From: Marinobacter sp. EhC06 | GTDB lineage: Bacteria > Pseudomonadota > Gammaproteobacteria > Pseudomonadales > Oleiphilaceae | Assembly: GCF_001650915.1 (NCBI RefSeq) | Contig: NZ_LXYO01000012.1 | Span: forward strand, 186,001-250,000 | Length of the DNA stretch: 64,000 bases | Direction: 5' to 3' | Shown: positions 36,841 through 46,756 of the stretch, in pieces | Numbering within the stretch: position 1 is the stretch's first letter | Layout: each line of letters opens with the position of its first letter | Notes under the pieces: model-generated | Seen by the model: the letters and a program-made list of their open reading frames with translations, nothing else | What the model was told of the DNA's origin: nothing | Database searches by the model: none | Program-made: the position numbers and the translations under genes

Positions 36841-37311
36841 TCACACCAGCCCGGCATCAAGGCTGGCCGCGACATACATCCCCAACTCCCGGCACTGGTC
36901 TTCGAACTCATCCCGATACTCACCCCGGCAGATCAGAGGCTCCTGGATCAGCTTCCAGCGCAACCCGGTGGTAATGCTTTCAATTGCCCGATTGGTGCCC
37001 GTGCCGTCATGGCCGGCCCGAATGTAGTAGGCAAAGGGCAAACCCTGGGTTTTCTCAAGGCAGGGATAGTAGCTGCGATCGAAGAAGTCTTTCAGGGCAC
37101 CACTCATATACCCGAGATTCTCAGTGGTGCCCAGAATGATGGCGTCACAGGCCAGAACGTCTTCAGGGCCCGCATCCAAAGGCGCCATCACCTTTACCTC
37201 AACGCTTTCGATGTCTTCATGGCGGGCGCCTTGCTCAGCTGCCTGCCTGAGCTTGAGCGTATTGGGGGAAGGGACGTGAGCGACTATCAATAATCTCTTT
37301 TTTGCTTCCAT
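36841..37311 (-). CDS. Flavodoxin-like / NAD(P)H-dependent FMN reductase family protein
   Basis: 156 residues from the ATG at 37311 (preceded by GAGG). The fold is flavodoxin-like, with a phosphate loop in LLIVAHVPSPNTLKLRQAAE and the second FMN loop in GTTENLGYMSGALKDFFDRS, as in WrbA and iron-sulfur flavoprotein relatives. The Cys in YYPCLEK is not conserved across the family. It is probably an FMN-dependent reductase with unknown acceptor. The longer frame to 37353 has no ribosome site. Confidence 0.8.
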   Translation of the reverse strand: MEAKKRLLIVAHVPSPNTLKLRQAAEQGARHEDIESVEVKVMAPLDAGPEDVLACDAIILGTTENLGYMSGALKDFFDRSYYPCLEKTQGLPFAYYIRAGHDGTGTNRAIESITTGLRWKLIQEPLICRGEYRDEFEDQCRELGMYVAASLDAGLV

Positions 37312-37446
37312 ACCGCCTCTGATTTGTATCTGAAGAGCAAGAAACCTGAGCACCTATCGAGTATGAATTCATTGTGACTCCACCTCAAACCGAAGGAAGA
37401 GGCAGCAAACACAGATGTCTATTTTTTGAGCAGCACAGAGGTGAAA

Positions 37447-37512
37447 ATGAATGATCTGTTACGAGAATTTTTGAACATTCTGAACCGATACCCTGCAACG
37501 ACTTCTGCTTAG
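37447..37512 (+). CDS. Possible 21-residue ORF upstream of the 85-residue gene
   Basis: ATG at 37447 follows a good AGAGGTGAAA site and encodes MNDLLREFLNILNRYPATTS plus Ala. The N-terminal half is amphipathic. It ends 34 bases before the next gene on the same strand. It could be a leader peptide or small protein, or chance. Confidence 0.3.
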   Translation: MNDLLREFLNILNRYPATTSA

Positions 37513-37545
37513 TATGAACCAGACAGTTAAGAGGAGGAGAAGTCG

Positions 37546-37803
37546 ATGCGTTTTCTCAACAGCAAAAATCTACAGGATCTCTATCGTCGAATGAAATACC
37601 GGAGGTGGATCAAAAGCCAGCTACAACAAGCTGGTGGCGAGGACTACCTCAGGCGCCTGGAAATCGACATCGGCGCTGAACCAGGCCACTTCAGGAGAGA
37701 ACTGGAAGAAAGACTAATACCTGAAAAGAAAGTCGAGGATGGGGATGGCGCGGAAGGTTTACATTGCCACCTGCCGCGCCTGGTATTGCTCAGGAAGGGT
37801 TAG
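37546..37803 (+). CDS. Small basic protein of unknown function (weak DUF1127 likeness)
   Basis: 85 residues with a strong GAGGAG ribosome site. The N-terminal half is very basic ([19 protein letters not shown]). The phrase [20 protein letters not shown] loosely resembles the LxDIGxxRxxxxxE core of DUF1127 (YjiS) proteins. The C-terminal 25 residues look unstructured. Its stop overlaps the recA stop on the other strand. This is the position where recX is found in many relatives, but the sequence is not RecX and the strand is opposite. Confidence 0.6.
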   Translation: MRFLNSKNLQDLYRRMKYRRWIKSQLQQAGGEDYLRRLEIDIGAEPGHFRRELEERLIPEKKVEDGDGAEGLHCHLPRLVLLRKG

Positions 37804-38846
37804 AGCAGCTCGCCGTTAGCTTCGGCGGGCGCTTCTTCAGCCTCTTTCTTGGAGACCGGCTTGGGCATCAGCTTATCGCGAACCTTGGCCTCAATCTCAT
37901 TGGCAATGTCCATGTTTTCTTCAAGGAACTTGCATGCGTTCGCCTTGCCCTGGCCGATCTTGTCGCCGTTGTAGGCGTACCAGGCACCAGACTTGTCAAC
38001 AAAGCCTTCCTTGACGCCCATATCCAGAACTTCTGCCATGTGGTAGATGCCCTTGCCGTACATGATCTGGAACTCGGCCTGTTTGAACGGCGGTGAAACC
38101 TTGTTCTTGACCACTTTAACGCGGGTCTCGTTACCAACCACCTCATCGCCATCTTTCACGGCGCCGATGCGGCGGATATCAAGACGAACGGAAGAATAGA
38201 ATTTCAGGGCGTTACCACCGGTCGTGGTTTCGGGCGAGCCGAACATCACCCCGATTTTCATACGGATCTGGTTAATGAAGATCATCAGGCAGTTGGCGTG
38301 TTTGACGTTACCCGTCAGCTTTCGCAGCGCCTGGGACATCAGTCGCGCCTGCAGACCAACGTGGCTGTCGCCCATTTCACCCTCAATCTCCGCTTTCGGG
38401 GTCAAGGCCGCCACGGAGTCCACGATGATCACGTCTACCGCGTTGGAGCGCACCAGCATATCGGCGATTTCCAGGGCCTGCTCACCGGTATCCGGCTGGG
38501 AAACCAGCAGCTCATCCACGTTGACGCCCAGCTTCTCGGCATACACCGGATCGAGGGCGTGCTCGGCATCCACAAACGCACAGGTTTTGCCGGCTTTCTG
38601 GGCCTCTGCAATCACCTGCAGAGTGAGCGTGGTCTTACCGGAACTCTCCGGACCGTAGATTTCGCAGATCCGACCGTAGGGAAGACCGCCGATACCCAGG
38701 GCTACGTCCAGCCCCAGGGAACCGGTGGAGACCGCAGGAATGGCTTCACGGGGCTGATCGCCCATTTTCATGACAGCGCCTTTGCCAAACTGGCGCTCGA
38801 TCTGCCCAAGTGCTGCGCTCAATGCTTTCTTGCGGTTGTCTTCCAT
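37800..38846 (-). CDS. recA: Recombinase RecA
   Basis: 348 residues. Walker A is GPESSGKT (65-72). The L1/L2 loops and Walker B ([14 protein letters not shown]) are intact, and the acidic C-terminal tail is present. RecA forms the strand-exchange filament and triggers LexA self-cleavage. A LexA box lies about 100 bases upstream. recX is not next to it in this window. Confidence 0.98.
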   Translation of the reverse strand: MEDNRKKALSAALGQIERQFGKGAVMKMGDQPREAIPAVSTGSLGLDVALGIGGLPYGRICEIYGPESSGKTTLTLQVIAEAQKAGKTCAFVDAEHALDPVYAEKLGVNVDELLVSQPDTGEQALEIADMLVRSNAVDVIIVDSVAALTPKAEIEGEMGDSHVGLQARLMSQALRKLTGNVKHANCLMIFINQIRMKIGVMFGSPETTTGGNALKFYSSVRLDIRRIGAVKDGDEVVGNETRVKVVKNKVSPPFKQAEFQIMYGKGIYHMAEVLDMGVKEGFVDKSGAWYAYNGDKIGQGKANACKFLEENMDIANEIEAKVRDKLMPKPVSKKEAEEAPAEANGELL

Positions 38847-38943
38847 CAGTGCAAACCCTCTGTCGCCTGGGCCGCCGACCTCAGATAAAGGGCGGCAGCA
38901 ATATAGTGGATCGGGAATCTGTACAGCCTAAACAGTCAATTCC

Positions 38944-38959
38944 CTGTATATTTGAACAG
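38944..38959. promoter_or_regulatory. LexA (SOS) box upstream of recA
   Basis: CTGTATATTTGAACAG fits the CTG-N10-CAG consensus of the gammaproteobacterial LexA operator with an AT-rich centre. It lies 98 bases upstream of the recA start, where SOS control is expected. Confidence 0.8.
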
Positions 38960-39010
38960 TATTAAAACATAACCCGCAGAGGAGACCAACCCCCTCGGAT
39001 GTGAAAGCCG

Positions 39011-39511
39011 TCAGAGTTCGCCCACAAAATCGTTAACCCCTTGAAGGGCAAAGAGAACGGCTTGCCGGCGGACCTGATCACGATCGCCCTCAAAGTGCTT
39101 TACCACCGCCACGGTGGAGGCCGGATTGCTACCCCATGCAAACCAGACTGTGCCCACAGGCTTGTCCTCGCTGCCACCTCCGGGCCCGGCTACACCGCTG
39201 ATGGCCACAGCAACGTCCGCGTCTGTCGCCACCAGGGCACCGGCCACCATTTCCCGCACCACCGGTTCGCTGACCGCCCCGTGTTCATCCAGCGATTTCC
39301 GGGTCACGCCCAGCAACCCCTGCTTGGCCTCATTGCTGTAGGTTACCAGCCCGCCAAGCACGTAAGCCGAGGACCCGGCCCTGTCGGTCAGTACCTTGGC
39401 AACCCAGCCGCCGGTGCAACTTTCCGCCGTAGCGACAGTACGGCCGGTTCGCAGCAGTCGTTCACCAAGGCGATTGCCTGCCTCTTCCAATTCCTGATCG
39501 CTGGCCAGCAT
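39011..39511 (-). CDS. pncC: Nicotinamide-nucleotide amidohydrolase PncC (CinA C-terminal type)
   Basis: 166 residues from the ATG at 39511, which has GGAGGT upstream. The family motif [20 protein letters not shown] is near residue 30 and [20 protein letters not shown] near 110. PncC removes the amide from NMN to give NaMN for NAD recycling. It is the stand-alone form rather than the fused CinA, and it lies upstream of recA as in many pseudomonads. Confidence 0.94.
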   Translation of the reverse strand: MLASDQELEEAGNRLGERLLRTGRTVATAESCTGGWVAKVLTDRAGSSAYVLGGLVTYSNEAKQGLLGVTRKSLDEHGAVSEPVVREMVAGALVATDADVAVAISGVAGPGGGSEDKPVGTVWFAWGSNPASTVAVVKHFEGDRDQVRRQAVLFALQGVNDFVGEL

Positions 39512-39593
39512 AATGACCTCCTTCATTTCATCGCGGCGGTTATTTTCTTACAATTCACGCCTTCATCCAAAGCAAGGCTACCCGGACCCGTTC

Positions 39594-42224
39594 ATGTCAG
39601 CAGCTCAGACCGATCTTTCCAAGCACACGCCCATGATGCAGCAGTACCTGAAGATCAAGGGCCAGCACCCCAACGAACTGGTGTTCTACCGCATGGGGGA
39701 TTTCTACGAGCTGTTCTACGAAGACGCCAAGAAGGCGGCAGAGCTGATGGACATCACCCTCACCGCCCGGGGCCAGTCCGGAGGCAACCCGATCCCCATG
39801 GCGGGCATCCCCTATCATTCTTCTGAGGGCTACATTGCCCGGCTGGTTCGGGCAGGTCAATCCATCGCCATCTGCGAACAGATTGGAGACCCGGCTACCA
39901 GCAAGGGACCGGTTGACCGTCAGGTGGTAAGGATCGTTACACCGGGCACCCTGAGCGACGACGCCTACCTGGAGGATCGCCGCGACAACCTGCTGGTTGC
40001 CATCTATAACCACCGGGAACAGTTCGGTTTTGCCTCGCTGGACATCTCCAGCGGTCGTTTCGCGGTCTCGGAGCTGGAAAACCTGGAAGCCCTGCAGGGC
40101 GAACTCCAACGGCTGCGTCCGGCGGAAATTCTGATCAGCGAGGATTTTCCCTACGAGGAAATTCTGGAGGGCTTCACTGGAATTCGCCGTCAGGGCCCAT
40201 GGCTGTTTGAATCCGATACCGCCCGGCGGGTGATTACCCAACAGCTGCAGGTGCGAGACCTGACCGGATTCGGCTGCGAAGACCTGAACCTGGCGGTCTG
40301 TGCCGCCGGTTGTCTGCTGCAGTACGCCAAGGAAACCCAGCGCACCGCCCTGCCCCATATCCGCAAGCTGACCCGCGAGCGTCGGGATGAAGCGGTGATT
40401 CTGGATGCCGCTAGCCGCCGAAACCTGGAAATCGACACCAACCTGATGGGCGGCCACCAGTACACCCTGGCCTGGGTGATGGACCGCACCGCCACCGCCA
40501 TGGGTGGCCGGGAGCTTCGGCGCTGGCTGAACCGCCCGCTGCGGGATGTGGAGATCGTCCGTCAGCGCCAGCAAGCGGTTTCAGCGCTGCTTGACGGGTT
40601 TCACTACGAGCCTGTACACGACCTTCTGAAAACCGTTGGCGACATTGAGCGGGTACTGGCCCGTGTCGCACTTCGGTCAGCGCGCCCTCGAGACCTGGCA
40701 CGGCTTCGCGACGCCTTTCAGGCCTTGCCGGACCTGCAGGAAACCCTGAAACCGGTTAACTCCCACCATGTCGTCAAGCTGGCGACCACCATTGGAGAAT
40801 ACCCGGAACTGGCCGACCTTTTGGAGCGCTCCATCATCGACAATCCTCCGGTGGTGATTCGCGAAGGCGGGGTTATCCGGGAAGGCTTCGACGAGGAGCT
40901 GGACGAGCTGCGCAACATCAGCGAGAACGCCGGCCAGTATCTGCTGGACGTGGAAACCAGGGAGCGGGACCGCACCGGCATCAGCACCCTGAAGGTGGGT
41001 TACAACCGGGTCCACGGCTATTACATCGAAATCAGCCGGGCCCAGTCGGACCAGGCGCCGGTGGATTACATTCGCCGACAGACCCTGAAGAATGCCGAGC
41101 GGTTCATTACACCTGAACTGAAAGAATTTGAAGACAAGGCCCTCAGCGCCAAGAGCCGGGCGCTGGCCCGTGAGAAAGGCCTGTACGATGAGGTACTAGA
41201 AACCGTGGCCGGGCAATTGGCACCATTGCAGGATGCCGCCCAGGCGCTGGCGGAGCTGGACGTACTGAGCAATTTCGCCGAGCGCGCCACCTCCCTGCGT
41301 TTTTCGGCGCCGGAATTCAGCGAATCCCCCGGTTTCGACATCGAGGAAGGCCGCCACCCGGTGGTTGAACAATTGCTGGATGAGCCTTTCGTACCCAACG
41401 ATCTGTTGATGGATACCCAGCGCCGCATGCTGGTGATCACCGGCCCGAACATGGGCGGTAAATCCACCTACATGCGCCAGGCAGCGCTGATCGCCCTGCT
41501 GGCCTACACCGGCAGTTTTGTGCCAGCCAACCGGGCGGTGATCGGCCCCGTGGACCGGATTTTTACCCGGATGGGCTCCTCCGACGACATCGCCGGCGGC
41601 CGCTCCACCTTCATGGTGGAAATGACCGAAACCGCCAACATCCTGCACAACGCCACCGAGCACAGCCTGGTGCTGATGGACGAGGTGGGCCGGGGCACCA
41701 GCACCTTTGATGGCCTGTCACTGGCCTGGGCCACCGCCGAACACCTGGCCCGGGAAATCCGTTGCTACACCCTGTTTGCCACCCACTATTTCGAGCTCAC
41801 CCAGCTGGCCGATGAGTTGCAGCATGCCGTCAACGTGCATCTGACAGCCACCGAACACGATGACAGCATCGTATTCCTGCACAACGTGCACGATGGCCCG
41901 GCGAGCCAGAGCTATGGGCTCCAGGTAGCCAAGCTGGCCGGCGTGCCCCAGGATGTGATCCGTAACGCCAAGACCCAGCTGTCCCATCTGGAAGGCAGTG
42001 CCTCGCCAGCGGCACCGGCAGCTCCGACTGGTGAACAGAGCATCGATACGCCCCGGGCCAAACCGGCCACCCAGGTTAACGAACCCGTCTACCAGGGCGA
42101 CATGTTCGCAAGCCTTGAACCCAGCGCCGTGGAAGAAGCCCTTAAAGAGATGGATCTGGATGGACTATCCCCCCGGGATGCCATGAACCAGCTTTACGAA
42201 CTGAAGGCGCTGATGAAGAAATAG
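39594..42224 (+). CDS. mutS: DNA mismatch repair protein MutS
   Basis: 876 residues from the ATG at 39594, which matches the family N-terminus ([16 protein letters not shown]); the upstream ATG gives an unrelated tail. The mismatch-binding F-x-E is FYEL near residue 37 in [12 protein letters not shown]. The P-loop is [13 protein letters not shown] near 617 and Walker B is [16 protein letters not shown]. The C-terminal dimer-tetramer segment is present. Divergent from pncC. Confidence 0.97.
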   Translation: MSAAQTDLSKHTPMMQQYLKIKGQHPNELVFYRMGDFYELFYEDAKKAAELMDITLTARGQSGGNPIPMAGIPYHSSEGYIARLVRAGQSIAICEQIGDPATSKGPVDRQVVRIVTPGTLSDDAYLEDRRDNLLVAIYNHREQFGFASLDISSGRFAVSELENLEALQGELQRLRPAEILISEDFPYEEILEGFTGIRRQGPWLFESDTARRVITQQLQVRDLTGFGCEDLNLAVCAAGCLLQYAKETQRTALPHIRKLTRERRDEAVILDAASRRNLEIDTNLMGGHQYTLAWVMDRTATAMGGRELRRWLNRPLRDVEIVRQRQQAVSALLDGFHYEPVHDLLKTVGDIERVLARVALRSARPRDLARLRDAFQALPDLQETLKPVNSHHVVKLATTIGEYPELADLLERSIIDNPPVVIREGGVIREGFDEELDELRNISENAGQYLLDVETRERDRTGISTLKVGYNRVHGYYIEISRAQSDQAPVDYIRRQTLKNAERFITPELKEFEDKALSAKSRALAREKGLYDEVLETVAGQLAPLQDAAQALAELDVLSNFAERATSLRFSAPEFSESPGFDIEEGRHPVVEQLLDEPFVPNDLLMDTQRRMLVITGPNMGGKSTYMRQAALIALLAYTGSFVPANRAVIGPVDRIFTRMGSSDDIAGGRSTFMVEMTETANILHNATEHSLVLMDEVGRGTSTFDGLSLAWATAEHLAREIRCYTLFATHYFELTQLADELQHAVNVHLTATEHDDSIVFLHNVHDGPASQSYGLQVAKLAGVPQDVIRNAKTQLSHLEGSASPAAPAAPTGEQSIDTPRAKPATQVNEPVYQGDMFASLEPSAVEEALKEMDLDGLSPRDAMNQLYELKALMKK

Positions 42225-42266
42225 CGGAAAATTGATCTGTGTAATAAGGTTATAGCAGCCCAACGC

Positions 42267-42295
42267 TTGCGGCTGTGCGGGTCGCTCCCTACAAT
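42267..42295 (+). promoter_or_regulatory. Promoter of fdxA
   Basis: TTGCGG (42267-42272) and TACAAT (42290-42295) are separated by 17 bases, about 80 bases before the fdxA start. Both match the sigma-70 consensus fairly well. Confidence 0.55.
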
Positions 42296-42373
42296 ATCGC
42301 GCACTAAAATATAACGGCGGCGCCCGACGGCGCTCCTGATGAGACTGACCACCACTGGACCAGGGATCTGACT

Positions 42374-42697
42374 ATGGCGTTTATCGTTACTGATAACTGC
42401 ATCAAGTGTAAATACACAGACTGCGTGGAAGTCTGTCCGGTAGACTGCTTCTACGAAGGACCGAACTTTCTGGTAATCGACCCGGACGAATGCATCGACT
42501 GCGCCCTGTGCGAGCCAGAGTGCCCGGCCGAAGCCATTTTCTCGGAAGACGAGCTGCCAGCCAATCAGGTCCAGTTTGTAGAACTGAATGCTGATCTGGC
42601 CGCAAAATGGCCGAATATCACCGAAAAGAAAGACCCGCTGCCCGACGCCGAAGAGTGGGATGGCAAGCCGAACAAGCTGCAGTATCTGGAAAAGTAA
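42374..42697 (+). CDS. fdxA: Seven-iron ferredoxin FdxA
   Basis: 107 residues. An N-terminal Cys pattern ([17 protein letters not shown]) binds a 3Fe-4S cluster with the help of a Cys near the second motif, and [12 protein letters not shown] binds the 4Fe-4S cluster. The C-terminal extension with [19 protein letters not shown] is characteristic of the 7Fe ferredoxins of pseudomonads and Azotobacter. It follows mutS, as in many gammaproteobacteria, and is followed by its own terminator. Confidence 0.96.
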   Translation: MAFIVTDNCIKCKYTDCVEVCPVDCFYEGPNFLVIDPDECIDCALCEPECPAEAIFSEDELPANQVQFVELNADLAAKWPNITEKKDPLPDAEEWDGKPNKLQYLEK

Positions 42698-42718
42698 GAT
42701 TTCAGAGCTGAAACGGAA

Positions 42719-42746
42719 AAAGGGAAGCTGCGGCTTCCCTTTTTTT
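42719..42746 (+). terminator. Intrinsic terminator after fdxA
   Basis: The stem AAAGGGAAG/CTTCCCTTT with a 6-nt loop is followed by a T-run, 22 bases after the fdxA stop. Confidence 0.9.
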
Positions 42747-42768
42747 GTGCGAAGAGCATCAGAAACGA

Positions 42769-43407
42769 TCAGGTACTGGCCAGCTTGGCGCCCATGGCCA
42801 CGAAAAACCCACCGGTCAGGCCGTTCAGCATCCGCTTCATCCGCGCATTCACGCCCAGACTCCGGAAAGTGACCACTACCCAGGCCAGACCGCACTGCCA
42901 GAGCATGGCCAGCAGAAAATGCACGCCTGCCAACATCAGAGACTGCTGAAAGGCGTTACCGGCTGGATCTACAAACTGTGGCAGCAGCGCCATATAGAAC
43001 AGCGCGGTTTTCGGATTCAAAACATTGGATAACAGCCCCTCACGGAACGACGCCACCATGGCGACCTTCCGGCGAGCAACCTTTTCCTCTTTTACCTCGG
43101 GGGCGTCGCCCCGGCGAAGGGCCTGTCGCAATGAACCGATGCCCAACCACACCAGATAGCAGGCACCGGCCCATTTCAGGGCTGAAAAGGCCCAGGCGGT
43201 TTCCACAAGCAGAAGGGAAATGCCCAGAGCCGAGAGCGTGGCATGAATGAACAGGCCGCTGCAGATGCCAACGCTGGTGACACAACCATCCCGCAAACCA
43301 CCCCGGCCGGTATTGCGCATCACCAGAAGGGTATCAACACCCGGTGTAATGGTGAGCAGGGTAATTGCGACGAGATAGGCCCAGAACAGATCCGAGATCA
43401 AAACCAT
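42769..43407 (-). CDS. LysE/RhtB family translocator
   Basis: 212 residues with about six membrane helices. The family signature appears early: LLTITPGVDTLLVMRNTGRG, GGLRDGCVTSVGICSGLFIH. FREGLLSNVLNPKTALFYMA is the second conserved block. Such exporters expel amino acids or homoserine lactones; the substrate is unknown. It is convergent with fdxA. Confidence 0.92.
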   Translation of the reverse strand: MVLISDLFWAYLVAITLLTITPGVDTLLVMRNTGRGGLRDGCVTSVGICSGLFIHATLSALGISLLLVETAWAFSALKWAGACYLVWLGIGSLRQALRRGDAPEVKEEKVARRKVAMVASFREGLLSNVLNPKTALFYMALLPQFVDPAGNAFQQSLMLAGVHFLLAMLWQCGLAWVVVTFRSLGVNARMKRMLNGLTGGFFVAMGAKLAST

Positions 43408-43431
43408 TCCCTCATAAACACTTGAACGAAA

Positions 43432-44466
43432 TCAGGCCTCCTGCTGGAGAATCTTGCGCGCAGCGGCAGACTTATAAAACGGTGCAAGCCGCCGGCGAAT
43501 CAGGGCCTCAACATAGCCCTCTTCACGCAATACGTCTATAACCGGAATTGCGTAGGCATCAATCTCCGCCATGACGACTTCACGGCTTACCCCCATATCG
43601 CCGAGCAAGTCTGTGAGCGGGCGCTCGCCATATTTTACGAACAGGTGGGAAACCACCGCCCGGGCACAGTTCTCGAAGTATCCGGTCTTGCGGAACTGCA
43701 GCCAGAACTCATAGCCCAACACCACAAACTCCTGCAGTTCCACGTCGCCAAGACCTTCATGCAGCTCGGCAATGGTACGGTCTTCCAGCGACACCCAGGC
43801 CGCCATTACGCTATCGCGCAGCTCGTCGTCAGACAGGGCACTATGCAGGAACTGCTCACTGCGGCTGATTAGCCCCGGCAGGCTGTCCGACAGCCAGGCC
43901 TTCAGGCGCCGCTCAAAGGTTTCATCCAGCCCCGGCACGGCCCTGTTCGCCATGCGCTTTCCGAACTTCATCATCGAACCCACGCCCGGTACAGACTTGG
44001 TAATCAGGTTATCCTCGTACAGGTAGTTCACCAGGCCGTGGTAAACCACATTAGACACCAGTTCCTGATAAACCGGGTGTGCCATAATTTCGCTGATCAC
44101 TCGCTCTCGCTGCTGCCGGAGCTCCAGGGCCTCCTCCAGAAAGCCGGTAGCCTGTTCGCGGGTGATAATCTCACCCAGGGTGGTCTGCGACTGCACATCG
44201 GCATTGAGCACTTCGGTCGCCATTTCCGCGGCCAGCTCCGGAATGCCTGCATCCAGCTCCATATCCATAACAATGCGCTGGATGACGCCCATCACCTGCT
44301 CTTCCGAAGTGATCCGGTTCAGGGTTATCTCACCGGCATAACTCCACAGCTCATCCAGCTCCTGCTCCAGAAACTTGCGCAGCTTTGCGCCTTTCAGCGA
44401 GGCCAGTTCATGCTTCACATGCTGTTCCAGCAGTTGGGTGGCGAGATCCGTTTTGCCTTTGGTCAT
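43432..44466 (-). CDS. Conserved helical protein of unknown function
   Basis: 344 residues from the ATG at 44466; a longer frame to 44499 lacks a ribosome site. The whole chain is predicted helical and acidic, with Leu/Glu-rich stretches (LLEQHVKHELASLKGAKLRK) and no signal peptide or membrane helix. A central GVGSMMKFGKRMANRAVPGL looks like a membrane-associated turn. I do not recognise a domain. It lies between DegV and LysE genes on the same strand. Confidence 0.7.
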   Translation of the reverse strand: MTKGKTDLATQLLEQHVKHELASLKGAKLRKFLEQELDELWSYAGEITLNRITSEEQVMGVIQRIVMDMELDAGIPELAAEMATEVLNADVQSQTTLGEIITREQATGFLEEALELRQQRERVISEIMAHPVYQELVSNVVYHGLVNYLYEDNLITKSVPGVGSMMKFGKRMANRAVPGLDETFERRLKAWLSDSLPGLISRSEQFLHSALSDDELRDSVMAAWVSLEDRTIAELHEGLGDVELQEFVVLGYEFWLQFRKTGYFENCARAVVSHLFVKYGERPLTDLLGDMGVSREVVMAEIDAYAIPVIDVLREEGYVEALIRRRLAPFYKSAAARKILQQEA

Positions 44467-44605
44467 GGCGTCAGTTGTCCTGTTGTTGAAATGAAACACA
44501 CTGACCAGAGGCTAACATGAAGTTCAGGCTGGCAGGTTTGCCAAAACTACAGGTCAAGGGATGCGGCCGGGCCAGTCCGGTTCAGCCGCGAACTCTATGC
44601 AGGAA

Positions 44606-45556
44606 TTACTGAAAATCGTTGAAGCTGTGGGGTTCCGCGGCCAGGGCCAGGCAGAGACTGCCAGGGCCGACATAGATACTGCTGGTGATGCCCATCTGGG
44701 AAAGCAGCAGCTCCACACCGTTACGCTCGCAGGCATCCCGAAGCCGATTGAGCCCGGGCAAATCCTCGATTTCGGTCCAGGTCAGGCCACAGGAAAGACT
44801 GACATAAGGGGTCAGGAGTCCGGCTTCCACGCGTGCAGTGGCATAGTTCATCACCTTTTCCACCGCCACATCGAAACTGCGGGTTTTGGCCGCCGGCTGG
44901 CCTTCAGCACCCTGGCCAAAGATCACCGGGGTGATGTTCAGCGCTTTACCAAGGAAGGCCACCAACGCCGACACGCTCTTGTCACCACGACGCCTTGCCC
45001 GCTCACGGATATAATGCAGGTCCCTCGGAATCACGCAGGTGTAGATCTTGTCGCTGAAGGTTTCCACCTCATGGCGCAGGGCATTCTTGGACACATTCTG
45101 GTCAATCAGCTTGAGCGTGTGGGCTGCCAGCAGGCCCTGGCCGGCAAAGATCTGCTTGCTGTCGATCACCCGCATGAAAAATCGGCCATCGCGCCCGGCC
45201 GCTTCCCGTGCGCCCTCGTAATTCGCCAGGACCGTATTCATTGCCTCGGTGGCATTCTGGAAAATCAGACTTCGGGTTTTCGTGACCGTCTCGCAGATAG
45301 CGACATCAAACTGGGTGACGATTTTCTCCATGAACAGGTCGTGGATCTGTTCGGCAGTGAAGGCGCGGGTCTCAGCCTGATGCCCTTTTTGTAACAGGCC
45401 GCTCTGGTAAAACTCCTGGGTCCGAACGGGATCATGCTTGTCTATATAGGTCTGGCCATCGATTACAGCGGTTACCGGCAGGACGAACAGGTCGTGCTTG
45501 CGGCTGAAATCATAAGGTAAGTCGCACGCAGAATCGACGATCAAACCAACTCGCAT
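44606..45556 (-). CDS. DegV family fatty-acid-binding protein
   Basis: 316 residues. The N-terminus MRVGLIVDSACDLPYDF matches the DegV start (DSxxDLP). The C-terminal lobe is the DhaK-like domain with a conserved lipid-binding pocket. Family members (FakB) present fatty acids to a kinase in Gram-positives. In proteobacteria the role is unsettled. The central lobe is longer than FakB, with an insertion about 175-240 that includes ICETVTKTRSLIFQNATEA near the start. Confidence 0.88.
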   Translation of the reverse strand: MRVGLIVDSACDLPYDFSRKHDLFVLPVTAVIDGQTYIDKHDPVRTQEFYQSGLLQKGHQAETRAFTAEQIHDLFMEKIVTQFDVAICETVTKTRSLIFQNATEAMNTVLANYEGAREAAGRDGRFFMRVIDSKQIFAGQGLLAAHTLKLIDQNVSKNALRHEVETFSDKIYTCVIPRDLHYIRERARRRGDKSVSALVAFLGKALNITPVIFGQGAEGQPAAKTRSFDVAVEKVMNYATARVEAGLLTPYVSLSCGLTWTEIEDLPGLNRLRDACERNGVELLLSQMGITSSIYVGPGSLCLALAAEPHSFNDFQ

Positions 45557-45666
45557 GGTGGGCCTCCAGCTCCGGGCAGCTTCTCGACCGGAAGCCCCCT
45601 TTATTGTCGTTATTCTTTATGCCGCACAGTTTTACACACCGCGATCAGAATTTCAGCAAACCGGCC

Positions 45667-46500
45667 CTATCCTGCACTGGATGTCATATCCAGCTCACGG
45701 AGATTCTGCTTGAGCAGCTCGCGGTTGTCCTGCTGCCAGGGGTGAAAGCCTTTGCGGAAATAGGCCAGGAATTCCGGCAGACACTTGCGAAGCACTCCGG
45801 GCCTGCCCCAGAGAAAATTAAACCCGCCAACCCAGGTGCGAAGGCTCCAAAGCTTACCATCGGCCTTCAGCAGGCTACAGGTATTGAGAAAGGTGTACTT
45901 GAAGAAATTCCAGGTCACGAACAGGAAGACAATCCGGCGCAGCCGTTCATTGCCAACACATTCCCGGTAGACATCGAAGGCAACGGATTTGTGTTCGGTT
46001 TCTTCGATCGCATGCCAGCGCCAGAGCTTTGCCATGGCCGGAGTAGCACCCTCCATCCACTCGGGATGACTCAGGATGGCATTGGCGAGAACGGCGGTGT
46101 AATGCTCTGCTCCGCAGGTACCTGCAAGTTGGCGGCTTGGCGGCAGGTTGCCCACCCACTCCATATGCTTCCGGAACCGTTGGTCAAGGGCATCAATGTC
46201 GTAACCTCTGGCCTTCAGGGCTTCGTTGTAGTCCTTGTGCTCCCGGCTGTGCAAGGCTTCCTGGCCAATAAAGCCGCGAATCTCCGCTTTCAGCTTTGGA
46301 TCCTCAATTTTGTCCCGATAGAGTCGAACGGCATTGATGAATTGCTGTTCGCCGTCAGGGAACTGCAGGGAAAGGGCATTGAAAAACGCAGTCCGGAAGG
46401 CGTCGTTACCGTGCCAGAGCGTTTTCAGATCTTCACTGACATCGAACCGGAGATGCCTCGGTTCAACGGACACGCCCTCGGGCGTGGAGCTGATGGTCAT
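45667..46500 (-). CDS. Ferritin-like diiron metal-dependent hydrolase (PF10118 type)
   Basis: 277 residues. Metal ligands typical of this helical family are visible: QEALHSREH (E-x2-H-x2-E-H type) near residue 80, GAEHYTA near 130 and HAIEETEHKSVAFDVYR near 163. The pattern of E-x2-H and H-x4-E pairs fits a diiron four-helix bundle. The family is annotated as a metal-dependent hydrolase but the reaction is unproven. It could be an oxygenase-like diiron enzyme. Alone on its strand segment. Confidence 0.85.
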   Translation of the reverse strand: MTISSTPEGVSVEPRHLRFDVSEDLKTLWHGNDAFRTAFFNALSLQFPDGEQQFINAVRLYRDKIEDPKLKAEIRGFIGQEALHSREHKDYNEALKARGYDIDALDQRFRKHMEWVGNLPPSRQLAGTCGAEHYTAVLANAILSHPEWMEGATPAMAKLWRWHAIEETEHKSVAFDVYRECVGNERLRRIVFLFVTWNFFKYTFLNTCSLLKADGKLWSLRTWVGGFNFLWGRPGVLRKCLPEFLAYFRKGFHPWQQDNRELLKQNLRELDMTSSAG

Positions 46501-46679
46501 GACTGCCTCCTGTTTTTGTAGTGTTGTTATCAGTAATGAACAGCGGACAAAAATTCATCAGTCAAAGCAGTTTAAACCCGGAAACCAAGCGGAAGGAATA
46601 CTTCGGTAGAAAAAATTGGACAAATTGTCACGAAATGACATTCTGTCAACGACCGGATTTCAAGAGAAAATGCAGGCAT
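46501..46679. other. Intergenic region without a recognised gene
   Basis: 179 bases between the start of the diiron hydrolase gene and the terminator of the SLC23 gene. It is AT-rich and should hold the hydrolase promoter. TTGACA occurs on the minus strand within it but I cannot place a convincing -10 at the right distance. No gene or RNA is seen. Confidence 0.5.
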
Positions 46680-46705
46680 AAAAAAGGGAGGCACGAGGCC
46701 TCCCA
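46680..46705 (-). terminator. Intrinsic terminator of the SLC23-like transporter gene
   Basis: On the minus strand GGGAGGC/GCCTCCC with a 5-nt loop is followed by a T-run. It lies about 50 bases after the transporter stop. Confidence 0.85.
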
Positions 46706-46756
46706 AGGACACACAGGGGGTCAACGCCTTCCGGTGCAGAGCCGGAAGACGCAGGT

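Noticed and set aside
38921-38937. Second LexA box (CTGTACAGCCTAAACAG) near recA
   Set aside because: The spacing between CTG and CAG is 11, not 10, so it does not fit the operator. Only 38944-38959 is kept.
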